DNA of 64,000 bases, taken from positions 9,045-73,044 of the forward strand of contig JAQDWB010000010.1 of assembly GCA_027673765.1 (NCBI GenBank). Reading direction: 5' to 3'. The notes below the pieces were generated by a model that saw nothing but the letters and a program-made list of their open reading frames with translations, had not been told where the DNA came from and did not search any database. Positions 37,001-44,925 of the stretch are shown here, piece after piece; the stretch's first letter is position 1, and every line of letters starts with the position of its first letter. Both the position numbers and the translations under genes were made by a program. The stretch is from Coriobacteriaceae bacterium AM113-163. Its GTDB lineage: Bacteria > Actinomycetota > Coriobacteriia > Coriobacteriales > Coriobacteriaceae.

Positions 37001-37567
37001 GCCGATTACATCGAGGAGCAGCTGGCCGATCTGGAGAGCGCGCGTAAGGCGCTCACCAAGATCACGGTGGCTATTGATCGCAAGATGCGCAAGGCGTTCC
37101 TTGTGACGTTTGAGAAGGTCGACGCGAACTTCCGCGAGATCTTCGCTATGCTGTTCCCGGGTGGCCAGGCTCATCTGGAGATGACCGATCCTGAGCATCC
37201 GGGCGAGACGGGTATCGAGGTCGTGGCGCAGCCGCGCGGCAAGCGCATCACCAAGATGATGCTCATGTCGGGCGGCGAGAAGAGTCTGACGGCACTCGCC
37301 CTGCTCTTTGCCGTGTACCGCACGCGCACGGTGCCGTTCTATGTGCTGGACGAGGTCGAGGCGGCACTTGACGACGCCAACCTGTCCAAGCTCATCGGCG
37401 CGCTCGACGTGTTGCGTTCCGATACGCAGCTCTTGGTTATCTCGCATCAGCGCCGTACTATGGAGGACGCTGACGTTCTCTACGGCGTCTCGATGCAAGC
37501 CGACGGCGTCAGCCGCGTCGTCTCGCAAAAACTCGATCGCGAAACCGGAAAGGTCGTGAATGCATAA
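34031..37567 (+). CDS. smc: Chromosome segregation protein SMC
   Basis: 1178-residue condensin subunit. Walker A IVGPNGSGKSNISDSILW near residue 32, Q-loop region LGKDTHSIISQGKLD, two long coiled coils, a hinge around residues 500-660 (LVSRLMGALGDDVSGRLGDV, GYGPVVEALLGGYYVVDD in part), the ABC signature LMSGGEKSLTALAL near 1080 and Walker B VLDEVEAALDDAN. GTG 34031 follows GAGGAACC. It ends with TAATG overlap into ftsY. scpA and scpB are not in the window. Confidence 0.96.
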   Translation: MYLKSLTLKGFKSFADRAHMTFEPGLTVIVGPNGSGKSNISDSILWVLGEQSAKQLRGQAMEDVIFSGSSARKPVGVAEVTLVLDNSDHMLPVDFDEVAITRRMYRSGESEYLINSSPCRLMDIQDILHDSGLGKDTHSIISQGKLDAILQSRPEERRALIEEAAGISKHKRRKERALKKIKSMDEHLTRARDINKEIARQLRPLERQVDRARKYKELSSRANELTQMLAVDELRSLQSQWNDLESRSKEGAAELELAQYRLGEKERELEKLQVMLEEKGLFVGDLGEQRRHMQDVVGRINSDMRLLEEKGHNMVSRLSDMRGQISSSEHQRRRVVEELEDARAQLEEVTGAHMQAQEDVDAAGPAAAQLHERRVALDSQISQLTREQRDVQRVADNAALELAKVKDSLSNAEVEDNMYASRLEQIDDQLEEVTASLESRRDRAEELEGALEEARQAQADAREATEVARAALKDLRNRESEARNKLSEVRSELASQKKLDARMADSSPLVSRLMGALGDDVSGRLGDVLDAPRELEGLVEQLLAGDIDALLFDDAATLERAGRAALDQKKASGEALLVARGVSGGAAANGAAGTRLVDRLSVRSGYGPVVEALLGGYYVVDDLAAALAAPVVDGVTYVTPDGARVACGGLVRVGLDAGEASGALERKRRIRELEGLEPDLAAVFEHVSDQVVEANAAVEEARAAEGDAAGEIARLEGERRSLLSEIGRLEQSANNAEVERVRISKRREQAAEAVRAARPRVDELTRSRDEARAQASDLGLQIAEANDELDRVRRDDSEAAGKLADAKVRLAQTSERLRSLKGRVPDLEHRLEGIDRRIRGTRQASRSLELLRLRVDPMHERYSALLERASDWAARLRDQASLEEADSASLKKTIEDAKAEVARAKEKVDTATATQNEFKVARGKLEVQVEAAIKAITADGNTVLEEALMLPAPTDRDAAERELNQLVRQINNLGPVNQVAMEEYEQLKRRADYIEEQLADLESARKALTKITVAIDRKMRKAFLVTFEKVDANFREIFAMLFPGGQAHLEMTDPEHPGETGIEVVAQPRGKRITKMMLMSGGEKSLTALALLFAVYRTRTVPFYVLDEVEAALDDANLSKLIGALDVLRSDTQLLVISHQRRTMEDADVLYGVSMQADGVSRVVSQKLDRETGKVVNA

Positions 37568-38484
37568 TGGGATTCTTTGACGCTCTCTCGCGCGGACTTG
37601 AGCGCAGCCGCGAGGCCCTCAACGAGGTCTTCTACTTTGGCGGCGAAGTCGACGAGGATTTTTGGGAGGACCTTGAGGACACCCTCGTCATGGGTGACAT
37701 GGGTGCCGAGGTCGCTATTCAGGTCTCCGATGACCTGCGCGATGCTGCTGCCAAGAAGAACCTTAAGACCGCCCCGCAGCTTCGCCGCGCTCTGGCCGAG
37801 CAGCTCGAGGGCCATTTTGTGCCTGTTGAGCGTGATCCGTTTTCCGATACGCCGAGCTGCGTGCTGTTTGTGGGCATCAACGGCGCCGGCAAGACCACAA
37901 CGGTCGGCAAGATTGCGAGCGCCATGGCTGCCCGCGGCAAGAACGTGGTGATCGGTTCGGCCGACACCTTCCGCGCCGCCGCCATCGAGCAGCTCGATGT
38001 GTGGGGCCAGCGTGCCGGCGTACCGGTTATCAAGCGTGACCGCGGCTCCGATCCGGCGAGCGTGTGCTATGACGTGCTCGACGAGGCCGATAAGCGCGGC
38101 AGCGACCTGGTGCTCATCGATACCGCCGGCCGTCTGCACACGAGCCCCGAGCTCATGCGCGAGCTCGCCAAGGTGGTCAATGTGACCCGTAAGCGCGCCG
38201 CCAATATGACCGCCGGTCCCATGCCGGTCTCGGTCGTGCTTGTGATCGATGCCGCCACTGGTCAGAACGGTCTGAACCAGGCGCTCGAGTTTAACGAGGC
38301 GCTGGGCCTGGACGGTATTATCATGACTAAGCTGGACGGCACGGCTAAGGGCGGTATAGCCATGGCCGTGGCCGAGAAGCTCAAGCTCCCGATCCTTCGC
38401 ATCGGCGTGGGCGAGCAGGTCGATGACCTGCAGGAGTTTAACGCCAAAGATTTCTGCCGCGCCCTGGTGGGCGAGTCCAACTAA
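37567..38484 (+). CDS. ftsY: Signal recognition particle receptor FtsY
   Basis: SRP receptor GTPase (305 residues). The short N-terminal N domain has no acidic A domain, as in many Gram-positive bacteria. G motifs are GINGAGKTTTVGKIA near residue 103, SADTFRAAAIEQLDVW, DTAGRLHTSPELM, and TKLDGTAKGG. The C-terminal GVGEQVDDLQEFN is the FtsY signature. Overlaps smc by one base; ffh starts ten bases later. Confidence 0.95.
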   Translation: MGFFDALSRGLERSREALNEVFYFGGEVDEDFWEDLEDTLVMGDMGAEVAIQVSDDLRDAAAKKNLKTAPQLRRALAEQLEGHFVPVERDPFSDTPSCVLFVGINGAGKTTTVGKIASAMAARGKNVVIGSADTFRAAAIEQLDVWGQRAGVPVIKRDRGSDPASVCYDVLDEADKRGSDLVLIDTAGRLHTSPELMRELAKVVNVTRKRAANMTAGPMPVSVVLVIDAATGQNGLNQALEFNEALGLDGIIMTKLDGTAKGGIAMAVAEKLKLPILRIGVGEQVDDLQEFNAKDFCRALVGESN

Positions 38485-38494
38485 GGAGTGACTA

Positions 38495-39970
38495 GTGTTT
38501 GATTCTCTGAGCGATCGCCTCAATGACACATTTGACCGCCTGCGTGGCAAGGGTAAGCTGACCGAGGCCGACATCACCTCGGCCATGCGCGACATTCGCA
38601 TGGCGTTGCTCGAGGCCGACGTCAACTTTAAGGTTGTCAAGGAGTTCGTCGCCAAGACCAAGGAGCGCTGCATGACCGCCGAGGTCATGGAGTCGCTGTC
38701 GCCGGCGCAAAACGTCGTCAAGATCGTGCTCGACGAGCTTACCGAGATGCTCGGCTCCACCGAGAGCAAGCTCGTCTTTAGCAACCGCATCCCCAACGTC
38801 ATCATGCTCGTGGGCCTGCAGGGCTCCGGTAAGACCACGGCGGCCGTAAAGCTGGCCTACCTGCTCAAGAAGCAGGGCCGCTCGCCGCTGCTCGCCGCGT
38901 GCGACGTCTACCGCCCCGCCGCTGCCGACCAGCTGGCCACGCTTGGCGGCGAGATCGGCGTGCCGGTCTTCCGCGGTGACGGCGCGCACCCGGTCGACAT
39001 TGCCAAGGGCGCCATCCAGGAGGCCGTCGACCACCTGCGCGACGTGGTCATCGTCGATACCGCCGGTCGTCTGCAGATCGACGAGCAGATGATGCAGGAG
39101 GCCGTGGACATCAAGAAGGCCGTCAAGCCCGATCAGGTGCTGATGGTCGTCGATGCCATGACCGGCCAGGATATCGTCAACGTGGTCTCGACGTTTGCCG
39201 AGCGCACCGACTTTGACGGCGTGATCATCTCCAAGCTCGACGGCGATGCCCGTGGCGGCGGCGCGCTTTCCGTGCGCCAGGTGACCGGCAAGCCCATCAA
39301 ATTCGTGAGCATGGGCGAGAAGCCCGATTCGCTGGAGCCGTTCTATCCCGATCGCATGGCCAAGCGTATTCTGGGTATGGGCGACGTCGTCGGTATTATC
39401 GAGAAGGCCCAGGAGGCAGCCGATGCCGAGCAGCTCGAGGCTGCCGAGCGCATGCTGCGCGAGGGCTTTACCATGAACGACATGCTCGACCAGATGAAAG
39501 CTGTTAAGAAGATGGGCGGCATGAAGGGCATTCTGGGCATGCTCCCCGGTGGCCAGCGCGCGCTCAACCAGATGGGCGGCAACCTGGACGAGGGCATCTT
39601 TGACAAGAACGAGGCCATCATCATGTCGATGACCAAGGAGGAGCGCCTACGTCCCTCCATCATCAACGGCCAGCGCCGCGCCCGCATTGCCAAGGGCGCC
39701 GGCGTAACCCCCACTGAGGTCAACAGCCTTATGAAGCAGTGGGGCGAGATGAATAAGATGATGGGCCGCATGCGCACGATGGCCAATCAGGCACAGGCTG
39801 GTGGCAAGAAGGGCAAAAAGGGTAAGAAGGGCAAAAAGATGCGCATGCCCAATATTCCCGGTCTGGATGCCATGGGCTTGGGCGGCATGGGCGGCCTGGG
39901 AACGGGTGGTCCTAAGTCCGATATGGACCTGCTGCGCCAGATGGAAGCGCAGATGCGCAATAAAAAGTAG
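38495..39970 (+). CDS. ffh: Signal recognition particle protein Ffh
   Basis: SRP54 GTPase that recognises signal sequences and works with 4.5S/6S RNA and FtsY. 491 residues. NG domain motifs: GLQGSGKTTAAVKLA near residue 108, CDVYRPAAADQL, DTAGRLQIDEQMM, SKLDGDARGGGALS. The methionine-rich M domain begins near GFTMNDMLDQM and contains GMLPGG. A Lys/Gly-rich and Met/Gly-rich tail follows. GTG 38495 has AAGGAG eleven bases upstream. ylxM is absent between ftsY and ffh. Confidence 0.96.
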   Translation: MFDSLSDRLNDTFDRLRGKGKLTEADITSAMRDIRMALLEADVNFKVVKEFVAKTKERCMTAEVMESLSPAQNVVKIVLDELTEMLGSTESKLVFSNRIPNVIMLVGLQGSGKTTAAVKLAYLLKKQGRSPLLAACDVYRPAAADQLATLGGEIGVPVFRGDGAHPVDIAKGAIQEAVDHLRDVVIVDTAGRLQIDEQMMQEAVDIKKAVKPDQVLMVVDAMTGQDIVNVVSTFAERTDFDGVIISKLDGDARGGGALSVRQVTGKPIKFVSMGEKPDSLEPFYPDRMAKRILGMGDVVGIIEKAQEAADAEQLEAAERMLREGFTMNDMLDQMKAVKKMGGMKGILGMLPGGQRALNQMGGNLDEGIFDKNEAIIMSMTKEERLRPSIINGQRRARIAKGAGVTPTEVNSLMKQWGEMNKMMGRMRTMANQAQAGGKKGKKGKKGKKMRMPNIPGLDAMGLGGMGGLGTGGPKSDMDLLRQMEAQMRNKK

Positions 39971-39990
39971 CGACTGGTAGAGTCGTGTAT

Positions 39991-40030
39991 GGCGAAGGCC
40001 GCCTGGATGGTATTCCAGGCGGCCTTCGCC
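39991..40030. terminator. Bidirectional hairpin between ffh and the DUF134-NifX gene
   Basis: Perfect 17-bp stem (arms 39991-40007 and 40014-40030, GGCGAAGGCCGCCTGGA and its complement) with a six-base loop. No T-run on the plus strand. It lies between converging genes. Confidence 0.7.
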
Positions 40031-40085
40031 GTTGGTGCGTTATATGTTGTGTGAGCAGACGCGTGATGGCATCGATTGCCTGCTG

Positions 40086-40850
40086 TTAGTGGCAGCTGCA
40101 GCCCTCGTGACCCTCGTTCTCGTGATGGCCGTGGCAACCGCAGGATCCGCCGTGCTCATGGATGTGCTCGTGGTCGTGGCCGTGGCAGCCGCACGTGGCC
40201 TCGCCGTTCTGTGCGAGCGTGCCGGCGATAAGGGCCTCGACGCAAGCGTCGCAGCTGCCTTGGGCACCCGCGTATACCGTGATGCCGGCTTGGGCAAGCG
40301 CGTTGATAGCGCCACCGCCGATGCCGCCGCAGATGAGCGTGTCCACGCCGCCGTTGGCGAGCAGGCCCGCAAGGGCACCGTGGCCGGTGCCGCCGGTGCC
40401 CACGACCTGCTCGCTGAGCACCTTGCCGTCCTGAATGTCGTAGATCTTGAACTGCTCGCTGCGGCCAAAGTGCATAAAGATGTTGCCGTTGTCATACGTG
40501 GTTGCCACTCTCATGGTGCCGATCCCCTTTGCTGGCCATACGGCCGTCGTTGTGGTGATGGGGGAGTACGCGATATTGCCGCCCTCGATGATGAGCGCCC
40601 GACCATTGACCAGCGCATTTGCCACCTTGCGATGCGCTCTGCTGCAAATTGCCGCCACCGTGGCGCGCGCGATGCCCATGTGCTTTGCGACGGCCTCCTG
40701 ATTGAGGCCTTCCAGGTCGCATAGCCGCAGGACCTCGAGTTCGTCGACCGTCATGTCGATGGCCTCTCCGCTGGCAAGGCCATCGGGGGTAAAACCGCGA
40801 TATTCGGGGATGATCCCGACGCGGCGCAATTTTTCGCGTCTTCCTGCCAT
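40086..40850 (-). CDS. DUF134 HTH - NifX-like domain fusion with His/Cys-rich tail
   Basis: 254 residues in three parts. Residues 1-100 are a DUF134 predicted DNA-binding domain (RREKLRRVGIIPEYRGF, LEVLRLCDLEGLNQEAVAKHMGIARATVA in part). Residues about 112-215 are a dinitrogenase iron-molybdenum cofactor (NifX/NifB C-terminal) domain: MRVATTYDNGNIFMHFG, TGHGALAGLL, CGGIGGGAINALAQAGI. The last 35 residues are rich in His and Cys (CGCHGHDHEHIHEHGG), a likely metal-binding tail. No nitrogenase genes are nearby, so it is probably a metal- or cluster-sensing regulator or metallochaperone. The start is the ATG at 40850 (MAGRREK) after GGAGAG. Its promoter carries two palindromic operator-like sites. 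Confidence 0.88.
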   Translation of the reverse strand: MAGRREKLRRVGIIPEYRGFTPDGLASGEAIDMTVDELEVLRLCDLEGLNQEAVAKHMGIARATVAAICSRAHRKVANALVNGRALIIEGGNIAYSPITTTTAVWPAKGIGTMRVATTYDNGNIFMHFGRSEQFKIYDIQDGKVLSEQVVGTGGTGHGALAGLLANGGVDTLICGGIGGGAINALAQAGITVYAGAQGSCDACVEALIAGTLAQNGEATCGCHGHDHEHIHEHGGSCGCHGHHENEGHEGCSCH

Positions 40851-40864
40851 ACACTCTCCATATC

Positions 40865-40876
40865 TGACATATGTCA
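40865..40876. promoter_or_regulatory. Palindromic operator TGACATATGTCA (proximal)
   Basis: Perfect 12-base palindrome just downstream of the predicted -10 of the DUF134-NifX promoter, 14 bases before its start codon. A second copy lies 53 bases away centre to centre. Confidence 0.65.
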
Positions 40877-40881
40877 ACAAT

Positions 40882-40909
40882 AGAATAACGACCGTGCGGA
40901 TTTACGCAA
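40882..40909 (-). promoter_or_regulatory. Predicted promoter of the DUF134-NifX gene
   Basis: Read on the minus strand, TTGCGT (40909-40904) and TATTCT (40887-40882) are 16 bases apart. The two palindromic sites bracket it, one near the start point and one upstream of the -35. Confidence 0.5.
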
Positions 40910-40917
40910 GGAATTTC

Positions 40918-40929
40918 TGGCATATGTCA
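40918..40929. promoter_or_regulatory. Palindromic operator TGGCATATGTCA (distal)
   Basis: Eleven of twelve bases match the proximal palindrome, and the flanking bases (C on the left, G on the right) extend the dyad. It lies upstream of the DUF134-NifX promoter and about 50 bases upstream of the thyA -10 candidate TACAAT (40977-40982), so it could affect both genes. Confidence 0.6.
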
Positions 40930-41016
40930 GAAAATGAGGGCTTATGTTAGGGCTGTGGGGCCGCGTGCGCCTGGGCTACAATGAATCTCGCTTATAGGCG
41001 ACTGACAGGAGGGTCA

Positions 41017-41865
41017 ATGAGCAAGGCTGATCAACAGTTTGTAGCCATGTGCCGCGATATTCTGGACCATGGCACCACCACCGAGGGCCAAAAGGTCCGC
41101 CCGGTGTGGGAGGACGGCACCCCTGCCTATACCATTAAAAACTTTGGCGTCACGGCACGCTACGACCTGCGTGAGGAGTTTCCGGCGCTTACCCTGCGTC
41201 GTACGGCCCTCAAATCTGCCATGGATGAGATCCTATGGATCTATCAAAAGAAGTCCAATAACGTGCATGACCTCAACAGTCATATTTGGGATGAGTGGGC
41301 CGATGAGACCGGCTCCATCGGCAAGGCCTACGGGTATCAGATTGGGCAGAAGAGCCATTATGCCGAGGGTGACTTCGATCAGATGGACCGTGTGCTGTAC
41401 GACCTCAAGAACACGCCGTACAGCCGCCGCATTATGACGAATACCTACGTGTTTAGCGACCTGTCCGAGATGCACCTGTATCCGTGCGCCTACAGCGTGA
41501 CGTATAACGTGACGCAGCGCCCGCAGGATGATAAACCGACGCTCAACATGATTCTCAACCAGCGCAGCCAGGACATTTTGGCTGCGAACAACTGGAATGT
41601 GTGCCAGTACGCCATTTTGCTGATGATGGTCGCGCAGTCGGTCGATATGATTCCCGGCGAGTTGCTGCATGTGATTGCCGATGCCCACATTTACGACCGT
41701 CATGTCGATATCGTCCGCGAGCTTATCGAGCGTCCGCAGTTTGCCGCGCCTAAGGTAGCGCTCAACCCCGATGTGCATGACTTCTATGCGTTTACGACCG
41801 ACGACCTGATTGTCGAGGGCTATGAGCACGGCCCGCAGGTCAAGAACATCCCCATTGCGGTGTAG
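41017..41865 (+). CDS. thyA: Thymidylate synthase
   Basis: Methylates dUMP to dTMP with methylene-tetrahydrofolate. 282 residues. TLRRTALKSAMDEILWIYQKKSN matches the N-terminal helix (quoted in part: KSAMDEILWIYQKKSN), the catalytic cysteine is C157 in LYPCAYSVTYNV, and MILNQRSQDILAANNWNVCQ is the dUMP-binding segment. The wording (LYPC, AANNWN) is of the divergent class found in Gram-positive bacteria rather than the LPPCH / LGLPFN of E. coli. AGGAGG lies four bases before ATG 41017. A TACAAT -10 element ends 34 bases upstream. Confidence 0.93.
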   Translation: MSKADQQFVAMCRDILDHGTTTEGQKVRPVWEDGTPAYTIKNFGVTARYDLREEFPALTLRRTALKSAMDEILWIYQKKSNNVHDLNSHIWDEWADETGSIGKAYGYQIGQKSHYAEGDFDQMDRVLYDLKNTPYSRRIMTNTYVFSDLSEMHLYPCAYSVTYNVTQRPQDDKPTLNMILNQRSQDILAANNWNVCQYAILLMMVAQSVDMIPGELLHVIADAHIYDRHVDIVRELIERPQFAAPKVALNPDVHDFYAFTTDDLIVEGYEHGPQVKNIPIAV

Positions 41866-41874
41866 GTGACGCGC

Positions 41875-42393
41875 ATGACGTGTAAGCTTTCTGCCATTGT
41901 CGCCGTGTGCGATGACTGGGGTATTGGGTGCGAGGGTGACATGGTCGTGTCCAATCGCTCCGATATGCGCCATTTTGTGGCGTGCACCAAAGGTTGCCCG
42001 GTCATTATGGGACGCAAGACGCTGCTGAGTTTTCCCGGCGGGCGTCCGCTTAAGAACCGCCGCAATATCGTGCTCACGCGCGATGAGGACTTTGCTCCCG
42101 AGGGCGTCGACGTGGTGCATAGCATCGACGAAGCGCTCGCCGCGGTAGCCGATGAGCCCGTTGCGTGGGTGATTGGCGGCGGCGATGTCTATCGGCAGTT
42201 TTTGCCGTATTGCGTCGAGGCCGAGGTCACGCATGACCATTGCGTGCATGACGTGGATACGTACTTTCCCGATTTGGATGCCGATTCCGCGTGGGAGATT
42301 GCGCGGCGTGACGGTGTTGCCACGATTGCCTCGGGCGAGGGAGACGAGGGTGTCGATTATGAGTTCGTGACGTATCGTCGCGTTGAGGCGTAA
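41875..42393 (+). CDS. folA: Dihydrofolate reductase
   Basis: Regenerates tetrahydrofolate after ThyA. 172 residues. LSAIVAVCDDWGIGCEGDMV is the N-terminal strand and Met20-type loop, VIMGRKTLLSFPGGRPLKNR the NADPH-binding segment, and VAWVIGGGDVYRQFLPY the GGxxxY motif. The start is taken as ATG 41875, five bases after AGGTGA at the end of thyA; GTG 41866 is an alternative. thyA-folA pairing fits one-carbon metabolism. Confidence 0.93.
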   Translation: MTCKLSAIVAVCDDWGIGCEGDMVVSNRSDMRHFVACTKGCPVIMGRKTLLSFPGGRPLKNRRNIVLTRDEDFAPEGVDVVHSIDEALAAVADEPVAWVIGGGDVYRQFLPYCVEAEVTHDHCVHDVDTYFPDLDADSAWEIARRDGVATIASGEGDEGVDYEFVTYRRVEA

Positions 42394-42433
42394 ATCTCCT
42401 ATTTGCCCACGGTATTATCGGGTTGGAATGATT

Positions 42434-42462
42434 GAGGGGCGGCGCTTGGCGTCGCCTCGTTT
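42434..42462 (+). terminator. Possible terminator after folA
   Basis: GAGGGGCGGCG can pair imperfectly with CGTCGCCTC around CTTGG, followed by GTTTG. Weak T-run; 40 bases after the folA stop. Confidence 0.4.
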
Positions 42463-42502
42463 GATATAGATGCTGCTGTAAGAAGGGTGCGGGCTGGCTA
42501 CT

Positions 42503-43417
42503 ATGACTGATGCCGTTGAGGTGCTGCGAATCGATTCGCTCGAGGACGAGCGGCTCGATGCCTATGTGCGACTGACCGAGCGTGAGCTGCGCTGCGTACT
42601 GGAGCCGCAGAAGGGCATCTTTATCGCCGAGAGCGCCAAGGTCATCGAGCGTGCGGTGCGTGCCGGATACGAGCCGGTGAGCTTTCTTTTGGGTGAACGC
42701 TGGCTCGACCAGATGATGCCGCTGTTTGAGCGCTTGGTTGTGCGCGAGGGAGCGGGTCCGGTCCCGGTGTTCGTGGCCTCGATGGAGCTCATGGAGCAGT
42801 TGACGGGCTTTAACGTGACGCGCGGTGCGCTCGCGGCGTTTCGTCGCCCGCGTCAGATTCCGGTCGATGAGTTCTTGGGTGGCGTTGTCGAGGCGGCGGG
42901 GGAGCGCCCTGTGCGCGTGTGCGTGCTCGAGGGCATTGTCGACCACACGAACGTGGGCGCGATTTTCCGCTCGGCTGCCGCGCTCAATGTCGACGGCATT
43001 CTGGTGAGCCCTACGTGCTGCGACCCGCTGTATCGTCGCTCGGCCCGCGTGAGCATGGGCACCGTGTTTCAAGTGCCGTGGACGCGTATTGGCAGTGAGG
43101 CTCGCGTGTGGCCACATGATGGCCTGGCCGCGCTTCATGATGCCGGTTTTTCGTGTGCCGCTATGGCGTTGACGGATGATTCCGTTTCGCTGGACGATCC
43201 TGTGCTGCAGAAGATTGATCGCTTGGCGATTTTTATGGGTACCGAGGGTGCCGGCTTGGGCGCCAAGACCATTGCCGGCTGCGACCGAGCCGTGCGCATT
43301 CCGATGGCGCACGGGGTCGATTCGCTCAACGTGGCCGCGGCGAGCGCCGTCGCCTTTTGGCAGCTGTGCCCGCACGTGAGCAACGAGTACCACTACCAGC
43401 CGGGTTTGTATCACTAG
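42503..43417 (+). CDS. TrmH/SpoU family RNA 2'-O-methyltransferase
   Basis: 304 residues. N-terminal substrate-binding domain (LEPQKGIFIAESAKVIERAV) followed by the SPOUT domain with motif 1 EGIVDHTNVGAIFRSAAAL near residue 140, motif 2 FMGTEGAGLGAKTI near 245 and motif 3 IPMAHGVDSLNVAAASAV near 270. The target nucleotide in tRNA or rRNA cannot be assigned. It stands alone, 109 bases after folA. Confidence 0.9.
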   Translation: MTDAVEVLRIDSLEDERLDAYVRLTERELRCVLEPQKGIFIAESAKVIERAVRAGYEPVSFLLGERWLDQMMPLFERLVVREGAGPVPVFVASMELMEQLTGFNVTRGALAAFRRPRQIPVDEFLGGVVEAAGERPVRVCVLEGIVDHTNVGAIFRSAAALNVDGILVSPTCCDPLYRRSARVSMGTVFQVPWTRIGSEARVWPHDGLAALHDAGFSCAAMALTDDSVSLDDPVLQKIDRLAIFMGTEGAGLGAKTIAGCDRAVRIPMAHGVDSLNVAAASAVAFWQLCPHVSNEYHYQPGLYH

Positions 43418-43542
43418 GCAGATATTCCGCACCGCGCTCTGATTCGGGGTGTTTCGGTCGCCGCCAGTCGGTGCTAAGCTGGTTTTAGCTTTGGTTTTAA
43501 ATTGCTGTTTTGTCGGTTGACGTGCGCTTTTGGGGAGGGCGT

Positions 43543-44892
43543 GTGGCTAAGAAATCTACGTCTATCGATGTAACGCAAGGTGTCATTTGGCAGCAATTGC
43601 TGTCGCTGTGCGTTCCCATCTTTTTTAGTTCGTTTTTTCAGCAGGCTTACACGCTTATCGGCACCTATATCGTCGGTCAGTTTGGCGGCAAGCTTGCGCT
43701 TGGCGGCATTCAAGCCACGATGGTGCTCACCGAGCTCTGCATTGGTTTTTGCGTTGGCGTTGGCGCCGGTTGTGCCGTTATCACGGGTCAGTTTTTTGGC
43801 CAGCACGATAGCGAGCGTCTGAGCCGTTCGGTCCATACAGCCATGACGCTTGCTTTGGTGGGCGGCATCGTCGTTTCCATTCTTGGCATGGTTTTTGTCG
43901 AGCCCATGCTGGTGTTGATGAATACGCCGCACGAGCTACTTGCCGAGGGCGTTGCCTATGCTCGCTGTTATTTTGCCGCGATGGTTGCGGCACTGCTGCT
44001 TAATATGGGAACCGCACTGCTGCGTGCCGTGGGGGATACGCGCGGTCCCGCTGTGATCATTGCCTCTGGCTGCCTTGTTAACGTGGTGCTGGATATCATC
44101 TTTGTTGCTGTGTTGCATATGGAGGCGCTGGGCTGCGGCATCGCGGTAGCGCTGACCATTTGCTCCAATGCAACGATGATCGTGTTGCGCATGATGCGCG
44201 CTCCGGGTGCATGGCGTCTTTCGCTGTCTAAGCTCGGCATCGATCGCGGTATTTGTAAGAGTATGATCTCGTGCGGTCTGCCACTCGGTTTTCAATCGGC
44301 TGCCTATTCGATCTCGAACGTGCTGATCCAGATGTCGGTCAACTCGTTTGGTGCCGATGTCACCACGGCATGGGGTCTATCTGGGCGCCTGGATGGCATT
44401 ATCTGGATGGTGACCGAGGCGCTCGGCGTATCGATCACTACGTTCTCGGCGCAGAACTTTGGCGCGCGTAATTACGAGCGCATGCGCAAGGGCTACCACA
44501 CGTCGCTCGTGCTTTCGTTTGCGCTGATCGGTGGCCTCTCTGCCGTGCTGATGGTGTTCTCGGGCCCGTTGTCGCGTCTGTTTGTCGACGATGCTTCGAT
44601 TTCGGCGTACACCACGACGATTCTTCATTTCATCGCGCCGTTCTACGCGATCTTCTCGATTATCGAAAATGCGTCGGGCTCCATTCGCGGCGCCGGCGTG
44701 AGCTTGCAGCCCATGCTGCTCACGATTTTTGGCACCGTCGTGCTCAGGGTGATCTGGGTGTTTGCGATTATGCCGTTCGATCCGTCGCTTGAGCACCTGC
44801 TGCTGGTTTACCCCGTAACCTGGCTCATCACGGCCACGATGTTTACCATCTACCACCACAGCGGCAACTGGCTCGGCCGCGCCACCGCCTAA
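43543..44892 (+). CDS. MATE family efflux transporter
   Basis: 449-residue multidrug and toxic compound extrusion-type antiporter with about twelve membrane segments. Characteristic pieces: LCVPIFFSSFFQQAYTLIGT in helix 1, FCVGVGAGCAVITGQFFGQHD, GTALLRAVGDTRGPAV near residue 145, and MVTEALGVSITTFSAQNFGA in the second half. Substrate unknown. GTG 43543 follows GGGGAGGG by about four bases; a longer frame from 43510 starts before that site. Confidence 0.88.
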   Translation: MAKKSTSIDVTQGVIWQQLLSLCVPIFFSSFFQQAYTLIGTYIVGQFGGKLALGGIQATMVLTELCIGFCVGVGAGCAVITGQFFGQHDSERLSRSVHTAMTLALVGGIVVSILGMVFVEPMLVLMNTPHELLAEGVAYARCYFAAMVAALLLNMGTALLRAVGDTRGPAVIIASGCLVNVVLDIIFVAVLHMEALGCGIAVALTICSNATMIVLRMMRAPGAWRLSLSKLGIDRGICKSMISCGLPLGFQSAAYSISNVLIQMSVNSFGADVTTAWGLSGRLDGIIWMVTEALGVSITTFSAQNFGARNYERMRKGYHTSLVLSFALIGGLSAVLMVFSGPLSRLFVDDASISAYTTTILHFIAPFYAIFSIIENASGSIRGAGVSLQPMLLTIFGTVVLRVIWVFAIMPFDPSLEHLLLVYPVTWLITATMFTIYHHSGNWLGRATA

Positions 44893-44925
44893 TGATCCGT
44901 TTTCCTCCGTCCCCTTCGGATCATT
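44891..44925. terminator. Hairpin between converging MATE and cobalamin adenosyltransferase genes
   Basis: AATGATCCG (44891-44899) and CGGATCATT (44917-44925) form a perfect 9-bp stem with a 17-base loop, overlapping both stop codons. Ends in short A/T runs on both strands, so it could terminate both genes. Confidence 0.5.

Noticed and set aside
40162..40240. Repeat-like His/Cys codons as a tandem repeat or CRISPR
   Set aside because: They encode the metal-binding tail of the DUF134-NifX protein; no spacer-repeat structure.
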